Source: Lates calcarifer
Lineage: Eukaryota > Chordata > Actinopteri > Centropomidae
Length of the DNA: 64,000 nt
NCBI RefSeq assembly: GCF_001640805.2
Contig: NC_066838.1
Coordinates: 7,644,601 to 7,708,600, forward strand
Reading direction: 5' to 3'
In this document: positions 1 through 11,900 of the stretch, one piece after another
Layout: every line of letters begins with the position of its first letter
Numbering within the stretch: the first letter of the stretch is position 1
Notes under the pieces: model-generated
Told to the model about the DNA's origin: nothing
The model's input: only the letters and a program-made list of their open reading frames with translations
Database searches by the model: none
Position numbers and translations under genes: made by a program

Positions 1-232
1 AATAATTGATAACATATTAGCTGACATAGCTTATAGCATATTAACATATGCTGCTGATGTATTTTATTTAATGCAGGTATGTGATGATCTCACTGTGATT
101 TCAGAGAGTTTACACAGACTCTTCTGGAGCGAGCACAGGATCTGCAGAAAGATTAAAAATTCAATAAGAAAACTGAGGTGGTTTGTTGTAGAAATTCCTG
201 TGTTATTGCCTGATGATACAGAATATCAGAAT

Positions 233-238
233 TTTATT
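233..238 (-). promoter_or_regulatory. Possible poly(A) signal of the lectin gene
   Basis: AATAAA is present on the minus strand about 290 bp past the lectin stop codon. It is the first canonical hexamer I see there. If used, the 3' UTR would contain the hairpin at 424-492. Confidence 0.35.
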
Positions 239-334
239 TTAAAAAAAGTTTCTAACATCAAGAGCAAAATGTAAAACTGAAGAGTTTTGGATTAAAAGAT
301 TTTCATCACACGTGGTTGTTTGAGCAGTTACAGT

Positions 335-503
335 GTGATCCACATCACGTTTCCTGTGGAGAAATGTAGTTGAGCTTCAGCAGTGTGCTCAACTACATTT
401 CTCCACAACTACATTTCTCAACTAGCTCAACTACATTTCTCCACAGAAACGTGATCCACATCACGTTTCCTGTGGAGAAATGTAGTTGAGCTTCAGCAGT
501 GTG
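335..503. repeat. Direct repeat with a near-perfect hairpin, downstream of the lectin gene
   Basis: A unit of about 53 bp at 335-387 recurs as a direct copy at 451-503. Between them lie reverse-complement partial copies (388-450). Segments 424-455 and 460-492 form an inverted repeat of 32 and 33 bases that pairs throughout except for one unpaired base, with a 4-base loop (ccac). The block lies 25-190 bp past the stop codon of the minus-strand lectin gene and before a possible poly(A) signal, so it may be transcribed in that gene's 3' UTR. Confidence 0.9.
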
Positions 504-527
504 AAACTCTGCTAACTGGTCTTTAAA

Positions 528-2154
528 CTACTCACATTCACAGTTGTACGCCACCTCCAGGTATTTGTAAGTGCCGACACAGGGGTCTCCAAACACTGAG
601 TTACTGGCACTGATGATACAGCTGTTTTTCCCGTTGCAGCTGTGGAGGAACAGAGTGAACATGAATGAAAACAGGCCACGGCTCATACAGACTGTCCTCT
701 GAGAACAGGTGGAGGCAACGTTACCTCTCAGCAACTTTGCTGGTAGGGTGTGAGCAGTCAGCATTTTGGACTGATGTTGGAGGCTGACTGTAAGAGCATG
801 TGGTGTGGTCGTGGCGTCCATAATCAGCACTGTATACAGATATAACCTGTCCTTCAGCTGGTAAAGAAAGGAGGGGGAGTAGAGTGAGCAGTGAGATGTG
901 AAGACGAGGGCTAAAGAGCCGTGAAAACACAGCTCAGGAAGAGTTCAATATAATCTTACCACAATGAAGATGAGCTGCAGAGTTCTCACATGTCATACGG
1001 TAAACTGTCAGAATAACATGAATCACATTAAACAAGCATAATTAACCCAGAACAACCAGCTGACGATCTTCTTCTAAAACAACTACAGCATTCAGAGCAG
1101 AGTGTGACAAACACTGGTTATACAGACTCTGAACAACAACAGTTTTAGTTTGATGCAGACACGTGACTGACTTGATGGGAGGCAGATGAACTTGGTCTGT
1201 AGATATTTATAGGTGCCCCTGCAGGGATCAGGTGAGAAGACACCTGTGTTCAGTTCACATGACCTTTTCCCATCACACCTGCAGGAAGAGCAGCAACACC
1301 ATGAGTCTAACTGACTAGCTTAACATACATGAGGTCATGCAGGTGACAGAGAAAGCCTGGTTTTTAAAGTCTGTACCTCCTCTTGAGGACTTCCACGGCT
1401 CCTGTCAGAGAGCAGCCTGTGTTGGTTATCTGTTGTGGAGGTCGTCCCACACTGCAGGTCACACTGTCTGATCGTCCATAGAACGCTGACTGAACACTGA
1501 TCACTCCCTCATCTGTCACACAGCAAAGACACACAAATTAGAGCTGAAAAAAATGATTGATTTATTTATAATAGTTTTAAATAGACAGGTGCAGCTCTTA
1601 CTGTTTTTGTCTGCCTGAAGTGATCAATTCAACTTAAACTTTACAGAAAAAAAAAGGCACCTAGCACTGGCCACCTAACACACACATCAGATAATTTCTA
1701 CATAAACTCGATAAAATTCATCATCTTAAAGAGCTGTATCGCTTTAATCAACCTCCTCAGTCCTGTCAGAGTAAATGTCAGAGCTGCTGTAAACAGAAAG
1801 TTTTATGTCACACCGCAGCTCAAGAGATGGACGTTGTTGCCTTCACAGGTGGTGACGGTCTCTGTGGGGGCACCTAAGAAATACAACAGATAAGAAGGAT
1901 GAGTTTAAATCAGAGCTACTCACCTGATAATGTATTGAAACATCTTCACGACAAACACACACACACACACACACACAGATTTTTACCTGCATTCACAAGC
2001 AGACAGGTCACTGCCAACACTGAAAAAGAAACAATATATTAAAATATACCATTACACTATTATAATAAGAAAACTGAAATTTAGCAAAATCACAATCCAA
2101 ACTTTCCCTTTCTCGACAGTGTTACTCACAGAGAGCGGTGCTGAAGCAGAGCAT
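528..2154 (-). CDS. L-rhamnose-binding lectin with two SUEL-type domains
   Basis: A secreted lectin that binds L-rhamnose or D-galactose; fish members occur in eggs, skin and mucus and bind bacterial surface sugars. Exons in transcript order: 2130-2154, 1987-2019, 1814-1873, 1377-1512, 1172-1278, 960-1004, 725-857, 528-639. They total 651 nt, 216 residues, with all phases compatible and all introns GT-AG. Residues 1 to about 19 form a signal peptide (MLCFSTALLLAVTCLLVNA). Domain 1 (about 26-118) starts VTTCEG and has AFYGRSDSVTC and DPCRGTYKYL. Domain 2 (about 123-216) starts RMTCEN and has ADYGRHDHTTC and DPCVGTYKYLEV. These are the YGR and DPC...KYL signatures of the family. Each domain uses the same exon pattern, which points to internal duplication. 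Two domains is common in fish, although three-domain forms exist. The specific paralogue cannot be named. Confidence 0.9.
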
Positions 2155-2871
2155 GGTTTAACAGGAGCCTGTTGTAGGAGACCAGAGGGACTGATGGTGT
2201 GAACACACACTCTGTATTTATTCATTTTGGATCTGGGCAGTCTGAGTCTATTGTGGAAAGCAAGCCTGAACTTCACTCCACTGGCTCCTGTTTCAGCTGG
2301 TCACAGTTTCCAAACCAAGAATAACACGACAATCCCATGAGGGATGGCAAACATCCAGTCTGTAGACACTGAGGAGGCCTCTCACAGTCTGAAGGCTTTA
2401 CCAGACCAACAGAGGCAAACTGAGAGAGGAGCCGAGGTCTGATAACAATATTTAGAACAGGAGAACAATGTCAGTATCCTACATCCAGAGTGTGATTAGG
2501 TTCAGGCTTTGAGAACACAACATTAAGGAAAGACTGTGGTTTTCACTAAATATAGAAAAGTTCCAGAAACAACCATTGTCACTCACACTTTATAGATATG
2601 TTCATTTAAAATATAAAACATGTCCTTGTTCAGTTGCTAAAATATGACCTGAGTGGTGTAAAGGACGATATGCTGTACCTACATTACCCACACTGCAACT
2701 CAGACCCCTGATAGTTCAGTTTGTGTTACAGAGGTTTGACAAATTCCCCTCCTGACTCCACACCACCATTTTGTTTAAAATTGGTGGAGTTCCCCTTTAA
2801 AGAATAAGCACAAATCAGAGCAAAGATAAAGTTCCTAAGATCTTGACATGAGATTTACTCAACAGACCAGA

Positions 2872-4703
2872 TCAGACTTTTTGGCGTCTCTGAGAGGGAG
2901 GCTGCTCCATAATCTGAGAGTCCTCCAGATGGGTCAGGTTAAATCCAGCAACAGGCTGGAAACAAACCAGGACATGAACATATTACATATAAACTCAAAG
3001 TGAAGTGAACACAAAGATAGATAGATAGATAGATTGATAGATAATTTGGATAACTCCCTGAGGAAAAAGCAAACAGTTTGTAAGTGATGGACACAACTAA
3101 CTGGTGATTAGATGAAAAGGTTGTAAGTACAGTGAAAGAGGGAGAGAGTGTGTGGTGTGCAGGGTTTGCTTTGGAAATGTGAGTACAGTGGGTGAACTGA
3201 GCTTCTGGAGAACAGATATCACAGTGTTTTTGTCACAATTACTTTAGGATACTGCCAAAAAAGAAAGAAAGAAAGGAAGAAAAAGACTGCCACCTAAGTT
3301 TTCTTTTGGTGCCAACATGTCTGAGGCTGTGAATTGTTTTGCAATAATTTGTCAAAACAATGTCCTGAGGATGAAGGTGTAACCTGACTGGGTCAGACAC
3401 AAGAGCAGTTTGTTGGCCAAGTATAAAGTATAAACAATACAGATTTTTGAGTCAGGAAAAATAACTCTAAACATAGAATATGAAAATACATGGAAACAAA
3501 GAAGGATAGTGACCCACAGATGAACGAAGAGGCAGAGTTGATGGTCCTTTTTTTTCTTAGTAGACTCACATTATACAAACAAGTGTTTCAGTATCAAAGT
3601 CAAAACAGAAAAACCTGTGAGCTGTCTGTTTTCACTAAAACTATCAGCCTGGATAATCCCTGTGTTTCCACTCAGCCTCTAAATCCACGTCAGTCACACA
3701 TAGCAGTCGTCAACAGATCAAGACCACATGTATCTAAGTATATATAGTTTAAATAACATATAATACAGTATATAAGTATATAAATACTGTCCAGTAAAGC
3801 AGGACTCCATGATCTCATGATCACATCAGACTTATTTCTGGTGAAATTATGATCTCACTCTTTTACTTCTGGGTATGTTGCAATGACCCACCCAAACCTG
3901 TTTCAGGTGGAATTACCTCGGACCTGTTTACCTGTGCTGTAGTGCTGCTGGTCGATGATGATCAGGCATTTGTTAGGAAAAGCTTGAAATTGTGAAATAG
4001 TTAGTGTGTATTGATCTGAAGAACAAGATGACAGTATCTAGTACAACAAACCAAACCTGATCCCAATGAAAAACACTGTCAGTAAATCTCACACTGATAA
4101 AAAAAACCCTGAAGTCAACATGGTACAAATATCTACCTGTGAAATCAAACTACTGAATGTAAATATTTTTTTTAAAACTAAAATTACAATGAAGGAGTAA
4201 TATTACATTTTTTTTATATTATTATTAAATTATTAATTTATATTATATTATGCATTCTGACATGAAAATCATGAAAGGAAATCAAAATAATCCTTCTTGG
4301 GAACTACCCCTTACTCTAACTCAAAGTGTTTTTTCAGCTTTTATTATTCAGTGGGAATGCAGAACCAAATAAGTTGAACACATGATAGAATAATAGAAAG
4401 TGAAAACTAGTGTAGGTATACATTTTTGAAAGTTAAAGATTCATAATGCAGGTTGAAAAATATTGCAGATTATCCTCAGAGTTTCTTGATTGTCTAACAC
4501 AGATTTAAACAAAGTCCCAAAAATAAACTTAGGTTTTAAAAAACAAATACAAAAATTATGAAATTTAGCTCTGAGGGCCAAACCGCAGAATTTCATATCT
4601 GAAACAGTGTGGATGAAGTGGGAGGTCTCAGCTGGTGATTTCAGAGTGATTTGATAGTTTTCAGCTTCAGAGGTGAGATTTGAATTGTTTTTTGTTGATG
4701 TGA
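2872..4703 (-). other. Possible exons of an unidentified minus-strand gene
   Basis: I do not recognise this gene. Three stretches look exon-like on the minus strand. 4584-4703 follows a strong acceptor (tttggttttatttcag) and reads 40 codons, including SNLTSEAENYQITLKSPAET; its donor is a weak GTTTGG. 3932-4015 follows tgttcttcag and reads YTLTISQFQAFPNKCLIIID, then ends at GTAAAC. Both start and end in phase 1, so they would join in frame. 2872-2955 follows tttgtttccag and reads PVAGFNLTHLEDSQIMEQPP to a TGA stop, but it needs phase 0, so at least one exon between them is missing from this model. The alternating polar and hydrophobic residues suggest an extracellular beta domain. This may be a receptor fragment, a pseudogene or chance. 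Confidence 0.3.
3016..3042. repeat. GATA tetranucleotide microsatellite
   Basis: Tandem gata/gatt units, about six copies with one substitution. Confidence 0.9.
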
Positions 4704-5682
4704 CTGAAATAAAACCAAAATGGAGTTGTTTCTGATTTCAGGAGGACCCCTGGTGGTTAAGGAGGGAACGACTCAGTGAAGGAACATGAATCTGTTCTCT
4801 GAGACTCACGAACACCATCTACTGGAGTGAGAGTCCAGTACAATCGCCCCACACTAACTGTTGTTTGGCTCGTCAAACAACACTATCATGTTTATATAAT
4901 GACAATAGAATCTATAACAATAACATGATGCTATCACTGAGAGTTTAATGTCACTGCTGAGAAATGAGTTCATCAGACTGGGACAGTCCTGATAGTTACA
5001 CCCTCATCAATACGTTCAGGTCTATGATCGCAGTCCAAGTGAATGATGTTGTGCCTGCTGTCTGTACAAATGATTCAGACAACAAGTGTGTTGGTGAAAA
5101 CCTCAGATGATTCACTCTGACACTGGTCGGCTGTATGTGTTACATCAGAATAACTGTAGCAGAGTGTGTTGGATTATGGCCTGTGCAGCTGTGGAAAACA
5201 GCTGTGTAGATGAGATCAGCTGAGAAATATGAAATGTTTCTGCTGACAGTGATGGTCGACACCTTTAGAGTTTTCCACCTCAATCTTCACAGAATTACAA
5301 AACAAAGTCCTGATTTGTTAACAAGATCAGCACAATACAAAAGAGACTGAAAATAAGTCACTCTGCAGAGAACAAACTGAACATCATGTTGATTATCTGC
5401 TCCTGAAAACTGACAGCTGTTATGTGCCAATAAAACATCAGTATAAAAAAAAACTAACCTAAACCACAGTTTCACAGTACATATAAGATCATAGCTATCC
5501 CTTAAGAGTTCATTTAGAAAAGCTGCCAACAATTAAAAACACAAACAGACATGATAAACAGTAGAAATATAAGGCCTGATCATTTCAGTAAAAACTCTGC
5601 TGAGACATAATTAGAAGAAATTACAGTCGTACCTCATGACACTGAAACAAACATTGAACCTGAACCTGAGAGTGAAACTGTG

Positions 5683-8023
5683 TCAGGATGAACTCTGACT
5701 GGGTTGAGTCTTAAAGTAGAGAAGTTTGCGGAGGAAGTTAAAGGAACCAGGCATTTGTTTGTAAAGTCCTTTTGCAGAGTTTTGGGAGACCTCGTGGTTC
5801 ACCTGGAAATAAACACAGAAAATAATCAGATGTGTCTGTTTCTACATTAAAAAGAGCTGTATAGCTGAGGTTATTGTAACAGGTTAATGTAAAAAGTATT
5901 AGAGAATCTCACCATCATCAACATCGTGACCAGGTCATCAGTGGTAGCGTTTTCCTCAAGAATACGATCCATCGTCTCCACATACCAGGATCCTGACTGA
6001 GTGTCTCTCCAGGAAACGTAACCTGTCTCACACAAAGTGTCATCAGGGAAGCCATTCAGTGTACAGCAAGTCAGGTCAATCTATATCTCTGACTGACATC
6101 TGACAGAGTACATTATTCATCTACATGAACACACACAGAGACACACACCAGGAAAAGTGGAGTAGGACACCAGGATGTCACTGGGCGTGGGCAGAGTGGC
6201 TCTGGCATCCGGTTCGTCGGACATGCTCAGAGAGTCGCTGCTGGACGACATGGGGATGGCATCTGTCTGATCGTCAGCTCCACCGACGGACGGTTCGACC
6301 TCATCAGGAGACACCTCAAAGCCAGTGTCTCTTTCACCTCAAAAGACAAAACCATTTTCCCTGTGAGACCACTTTAAGTACACGTATAACCTTTAAATGT
6401 TGTTCAGCGGGACTGTGCATTTTACTCGTGAATTATTAATTAGATTATTCAGTAGTGTGTTCAGTGTAGCTACCTCCTCCACATGCCTGGATGAAAAAAA
6501 GCTTGGGTTTGCCCTGTAAAGAAGGGCAGTGCTGTCCGTTGAGGTAGTTTGTGATGAGCTGAACTGGGACATACTGTCCGTCCACACCATACACAGCACC
6601 TGGGAACCGGCTGTGACTCACCTATAAATATGATATCAACACACAGCAGGTCTTACATGTCATCTGGATCTGGATTTGTGTCATAATGTGAAGGTGGTGC
6701 TGCTCTTACCTCAGTGCCATGGGACAGCATGATGACCACACAGCAGTCGTACTGCGAGTGGTCCTTCTTAGACAGAGCCGACAGTTCATGCTTGATTTGC
6801 TGAAAGGTGAACAGAACTGTTAGTTATACAAACATGATCTGGAGGTTTCACATGTAGTTTCAGACATGAAGAAGCACAAGAAATAAAGCTTACTCTTTGT
6901 TTCAGGTTTGTTTTGACTTCCACAATAAAGCTGAGCGCCTTGAATCTTCTCTCCAGCTTGTCACAGTCTATGTTGGAGCCTTTGCGATTGCTCAGTTCAC
7001 TCTGAGGTTCAAACTCCACGTTGTTTATGATGAGACAGTGTCCGCATGGGCTGGCGTCCATTTTATAGCTCTGACATATTCGTACACGTAAGCGGAAACA
7101 GAGACAGAGTTGTAACTCTGTAATTAGACATTAATCTGATTCTTCTGCGTCTGTCTGTTGGCTGTGAACAGGAAGATAAATGAATTACCTGAATACTATC
7201 CCGTCGTGTTCTGCCTGGAGGCCTCGGTCTTGTGTTCTCCTTTTCAGGTGCTGCGACATAAACATCAATATGTGTTCATCAAAAAGGAACTCATCAGACT
7301 GATACCAAGATGTAGGTAAACTGTAAATCTTACATGGACTGGGAGTTGTGTTGGGTCTGTGTATTGGATAGATAGGAACATTGTCGTGTCTTTGCTTATC
7401 AACATCCAGAGGAGGAACTGAAACAAAGACCACAAGTCTGAGCCACAGGTCACACCAGAGTCTTCACATCACAATATTAACAAACATTTCCCTACAAAGA
7501 CTGTATTTAAAGACAGAGATATACCGCAGTATCATACACTTACACACTGGGAGAGGCTGGACAACAGGGCGGACAACCTCAGTGGGTGCTTCGGGCTGTA
7601 GGGGGCCTGTCCCGGGTTGTAGGGGCTGTAGGGGACCTGATCTGGGCTGTAGGGGAACGGCCGGACCTCCACTCTGTAGCAGCTCTGCCAGACTCTGCTG
7701 ACCTGTCTCCTGAAGGCACTCCAGAAATAACGGAAAGGCTCGACTCCCACGGGTCTCTAAGTCCCGGACTAACTGTCTGGCCTGGTCTCGTCTGGTCCCA
7801 GAGCTCTGAAAGGAAACAGCCACACATTAAATGACTGAGTTTTGCCTTGAGCGCCCGTAAACGCCCCACAACTTGAACCCAGCTGTCCTACCTTAATCTC
7901 ATCGATCATGTCTTGGGTGAAAACTCCTTTCTGAAGGAGGCCATCGTAGAGATTTGACGGGTCCAGGTCTGTGACCAGATTGGTCCTGTTGCGCTGAAGA
8001 ATCCTTTTGTGTCTTTCCTCCAT
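5683..8023 (-). CDS. casp9: Caspase-9, initiator caspase with N-terminal CARD
   Basis: Initiator cysteine protease of the intrinsic apoptosis pathway, activated by APAF1 through CARD-CARD contact, which then cleaves caspase-3 and -7. Coding exons in order: 7892-8023, 7544-7805, 7334-7417, 7189-7250, 6894-7070, 6710-6799, 6474-6621, 6149-6337, 5913-6022, 5683-5802. They total 1374 nt, 457 residues (human 416), all in phase with GT-AG introns. Residues 1 to about 92 are the CARD ([16 protein letters not shown]... [15 protein letters not shown]). A proline-rich linker follows, with repeated GPLQP units. The protease domain begins near [12 protein letters not shown]; the catalytic His is H266 in IMLSHGTE and the catalytic Cys is C316 in FFIQACGG. 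The small subunit contains [16 protein letters not shown] and ends [13 protein letters not shown] plus a short tail. An acceptor 10 bases before the ATG implies a 5'-UTR intron. The neighbouring dnajc16 supports orthology. Confidence 0.96.
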
Positions 8024-8999
8024 TGGACAGTACCTGAGTGAGAAAGAAGAGCTGAGACGAACTATAACTGTTACAGAGTCAGTCTGTCTCCTAAAGTACG
8101 CGCAGTGATCCAATCTGTTAGAGAAAAGGAAACGATCCTGTTCGCGTTTAATATTCGTAGTTTCTTCCTTGTTTCTCTTATTTGTTCTCGGTTGCCTTCG
8201 CCATTTCCTTGTTTACATCACCACCGCCTGTGATTGGTCCACCGACACAGTGACGAGAGTAAAAACACAGGGTGCGTTTGATATCATGTACCGCATATCG
8301 CTGTCACGCGATCAGTCGTCCACAGCACATTCACGCTGAAAAAACGCGGCGCGACGAACATAAAACCGAAAACACACAAACGAAGTAAAATGTGTTACCA
8401 AATACTCACTCTCCCAAAATGACTTTCGCCGCCGGGCGCCTCCCCCCTCTCCGCCTCCCTCTTTCCTCCCGTACCGCAGCAGCAGGTTGTCGGCTCACCC
8501 TGGAGGAGCTGTGGGATGCTGGTGAACACACCCTTCACATTTCGTTGTCTTTTCTTATCGGCGTTAAGCGAAAAGCCGAGGAGCGTCTAAACCTTCACCA
8601 AATATGTGGCGTAGCAGCGGCTGACAGCGTCTGTCTGAGGTGACTGAATGAAACAGCTAACCTCTGTAGCAACGCAACTAACCCTCAGGAAAAAAACTGC
8701 GTGACGGTGTAATCCTCGTTAATAACGTTAATGTCACAGCTCAATAACATGTCTCAGTAATAGACATGGTGATGTCTGTTACTGTTTTACTGAGCTGACA
8801 TTTCTCACCGAGCCTGCCTTGCTCCTCGTTAGCATGCTATACTGACATTTTAGCTTTAGCTCCATCAGTGTGGTTGACAGACAGTGTAAATGGATTTGAA
8901 GCTAAAGTCTGTGTCGTTATTTGATGTCTGGCCTCCCTCAGATTCAGTCCTCTTTAACATGATGGTGACAGTTGTTCTGGTGTGTTAAAGGTAACTGTG
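8024..8999. promoter_or_regulatory. Divergent promoter region of casp9 and dnajc16
   Basis: The two start codons are 976 bp apart and point away from each other. The middle (about 8100-8620) is richer in CpG than its surroundings. An inverted CCAAT box (gattggtcc) lies near 8233, and I see no TATA box at an expected place. casp9 has an untranslated upstream exon ending at the acceptor next to 8033. For dnajc16 a 5' exon could end at CTGAG|GTGACT near 8640 and join at the acceptor ttaaag just before 8991. Transcription start sites are inferred, not seen. Confidence 0.6.
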
Positions 9000-11900
9000 A
9001 TGGCAGGGTCAAAGATGTCTGTGCTGCTGGCTGTAGTCTGGGTCCTCTCAGTCGTGCTCACTGGACCAACCCAGGCCGGGCCTGAGATGGACCCCTACAA
9101 AATCCTGGGAGTGACCAGGACTGCGAGCCAGGCTGAGATCAAGAAAGTCTACAAACGTCTTGCTAAAGAATGGTAAATATTTCCATATAATACTGACCTG
9201 TTTCGATTAAACCACAGTCAACTCTGAACTAACAAACATCCTCTTCTCAAGGCATCCTGACAAAAACAAAAACCCTGGAGCTGAGGATATGTTCATCAAG
9301 ATTACCAAGTCTTATGAGGTTAGTCCCAGTTTAACTGACTGTGTAATCTTCAGTATCCTGTGTCCTGTGTATGTTTGCCATGCAGTCAACACTCAGAATG
9401 TTTGACTGGAGGATGTTGTGTCATGTTGATGTTTGTTCCTCTCAACTTTCAGATCTTATCCAATGAAGACAAACGTGCCAATTACGACCGTTATGGGCAG
9501 ACTGATGACACCCAACCGTACGGCAGTGGTCGCTATGGTCATCGCCACGACAGCTTTTACTTCGACGAGTCTTTCTTCAACTTTCCGTTCAACAGCAAGA
9601 ACCACAGAGACTTTGCTGACAGCAAGTACACACTGCACTTTAACCAGTATGTGAACGAGGTGGTGCCTGACAGCTACAAGAGGCCGTACCTGATAAAGAT
9701 CACCTCAGACTGGTGCTTCAGCTGCATCCACATTGAGCCTGTGTGGAAGGAGGTGGTGCAGGAGATGGAGACTCTAGGTTTGGACTGAACATTTAAATCA
9801 TCACCCCTCTGTGAAATCACCCAGAGTGAGTTGAACGTTGATGTCCTCATGTTTGTGGATGTCCTGTCTTTGCAGGTGTTGGAATAGGTGTGGTGGATGT
9901 TGGCTATGAGAGACGGTTAGCCAATCACCTTGGTGCTCATCGCACCCCTTCAATACTCGGAGTCATCAACGGCAAAGTAACATTTTTCCATTACGCTGTG
10001 GCTAAGGAGCATCTGAGGCAGTTTGTAGAGGACCTTTTACCCCAGAGACTTGTGGAGCAGGGTAAATATCTGCCCGTCTTGTCATAAATATTGTATATGC
10101 AGCATATTACAGGATGGAGGACATTGCTGTATTTACGGTCCATACAGAGGCATGGATTGCCTCAAAATGAATGAAATGGTTTTCATTTTCCAAATTTTAG
10201 GTCACTGACAAGAACGACGTGCAGTTCTTGAACAGCTGGCATGAGCTCAACAAACCACATGTGCTCCTGTTTGACCAAGTGCCTGTTGTTCCTCTACTCT
10301 ACAAAGTAGGCTCCTGTTTTTATGTGAAATTTCCCTCAGGTGGCTCTGACTCAGTAACTGCATCACTAAAACAATCATTTGTCTCTGCGTATCCATAGCT
10401 GACAGCTTTTGCTTATAAGGACTACCTTCAGTTTGGTTATGTGGACCAGGGCCTTTCAGAGACAGCCAATCTGCAGAAACAGTTCAACATTAACACTTAT
10501 GCTCCGACCATGCTGGTCTTCAAAGAGAACATCGACAAGCCTGCTGACATTATCCAGGTAAATCGCACCTAATTGAGCCTAAAGAAATAAAGTTTTTATT
10601 TTGTCAGTCACTGTTATTTTTACAGTGAAGCAGTTTCACTTCTGTTCATTGAAACATCACCTCACTCTTTATCTGTGGTTACTCTTGTTCTCTGCAGGCT
10701 AAAGGAATGAAAAAGCAAATCATTGATGAGTTCATGTCAAACAATAAATTTCTCCTGGCACCAAGGCTGGTCAATCAGAAGCTGTTTGATGAGCTGTGTC
10801 CTGTCAAACAGTTCCACAGACGCAGGAAGTAAGAACCTAACATTTTCTTTTTTACCATCTGATAAGTTAGAGTAACATGAAACCAAACATTTATACATGA
10901 TGCAGTTAGTATTTACCTACATACTTTGGCCTCCCCTCAGATACTGTGTCCTGCTCATCACACGTGATGAAGAGACGTTTTCTTTTGGGAACCAAGCGTT
11001 TCTCTCATTTGCCTCCACCAACACCAAGGAGGTTGTGAGATTTGCCTATGTCTACCAACAGCTGCAGCAGCCACTTTGTGACATCCTCATGCAGAACAAG
11101 GACAGTGCACAGTCACCACCACAGGTACGCCCACACATGTCCACCTCTGCAGCTGCCACTTCCACTGTGAAGCTACATTTGACAGTTGGCATTGCTTCAG
11201 GATATGAATGTTTGTGATGTAGCAATGGGCAAGGATTAAAAACACTATAGGTCTAACTAAAAGTAAAAAGGTGCAATGTCTTTTTGTACTATTCAAGATT
11301 CATATGTCTGGACTGACTGCCTCTTTAAACATTTCCCTGGTCATGTATTACATGTTGATATTTGTATGTGCAGGTGGTGATCTTGGAGAGGCGTAACGCT
11401 GCAGGGAAGGCCTTGTTTAAGCCAGTGACCGCCTGGAACGGCAGTGAAGAAGACAAACAACGTCTCGTGGAGGAGCTGGAGCGACTTCAGAAAGACCCGT
11501 CCATCCTCACCCATGACGCCATGCTGCCTGAGCTCAACAATGAGTTTGCCTCTGTGTGTTCTCTTTGAGTTAAAATAGTGGCTGTGCAATGAGCTGTGCA
11601 GCCAATATTCTCATAACCACGTTCTGTTTGCTAAACATCAACCACCAGTACTGTTTCTAAATGTAATATTTTCACTCTGTAGATGTTTGTAATCCGATGG
11701 ATCTATGCATCTTACGATTACCTCTCTGAAGTCATCGACGATATTCTGCATAACAACTGGTTGGTAGAAATCTTTTAACTTTACAACCAAAGTTTCATTC
11801 AGTTCAGCAACACCATGTAGATGTTAGAACTTGATGTGAGGGATTAAAATTTTAAACTGCACTACAAGCTTTCTTCTGCCTGTTACGGAAGAGCACAGTC

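Larger units (their letters stand above)
2155..5682. other. Intergenic stretch between lectin and caspase-9
   Basis: Apart from the candidate exons at 2872-4703 and a GATA-type microsatellite near 3016, I see no supported gene here. The sequence is AT-rich with short simple repeats (for example a GAAA-rich run near 3262). The segment 4700-5260 has fragments that vaguely resemble immunoglobulin-domain coding on the plus strand (a DTGRLYV-like phrase near 5120), but it has no sustained frame. Confidence 0.6.

Noticed and set aside
71..274. 67-codon plus-strand open frame at the left edge
   Set aside because: No recognisable domain, AT-rich, no supporting splice or start context, and it lies in the probable 3' flank of the lectin gene.
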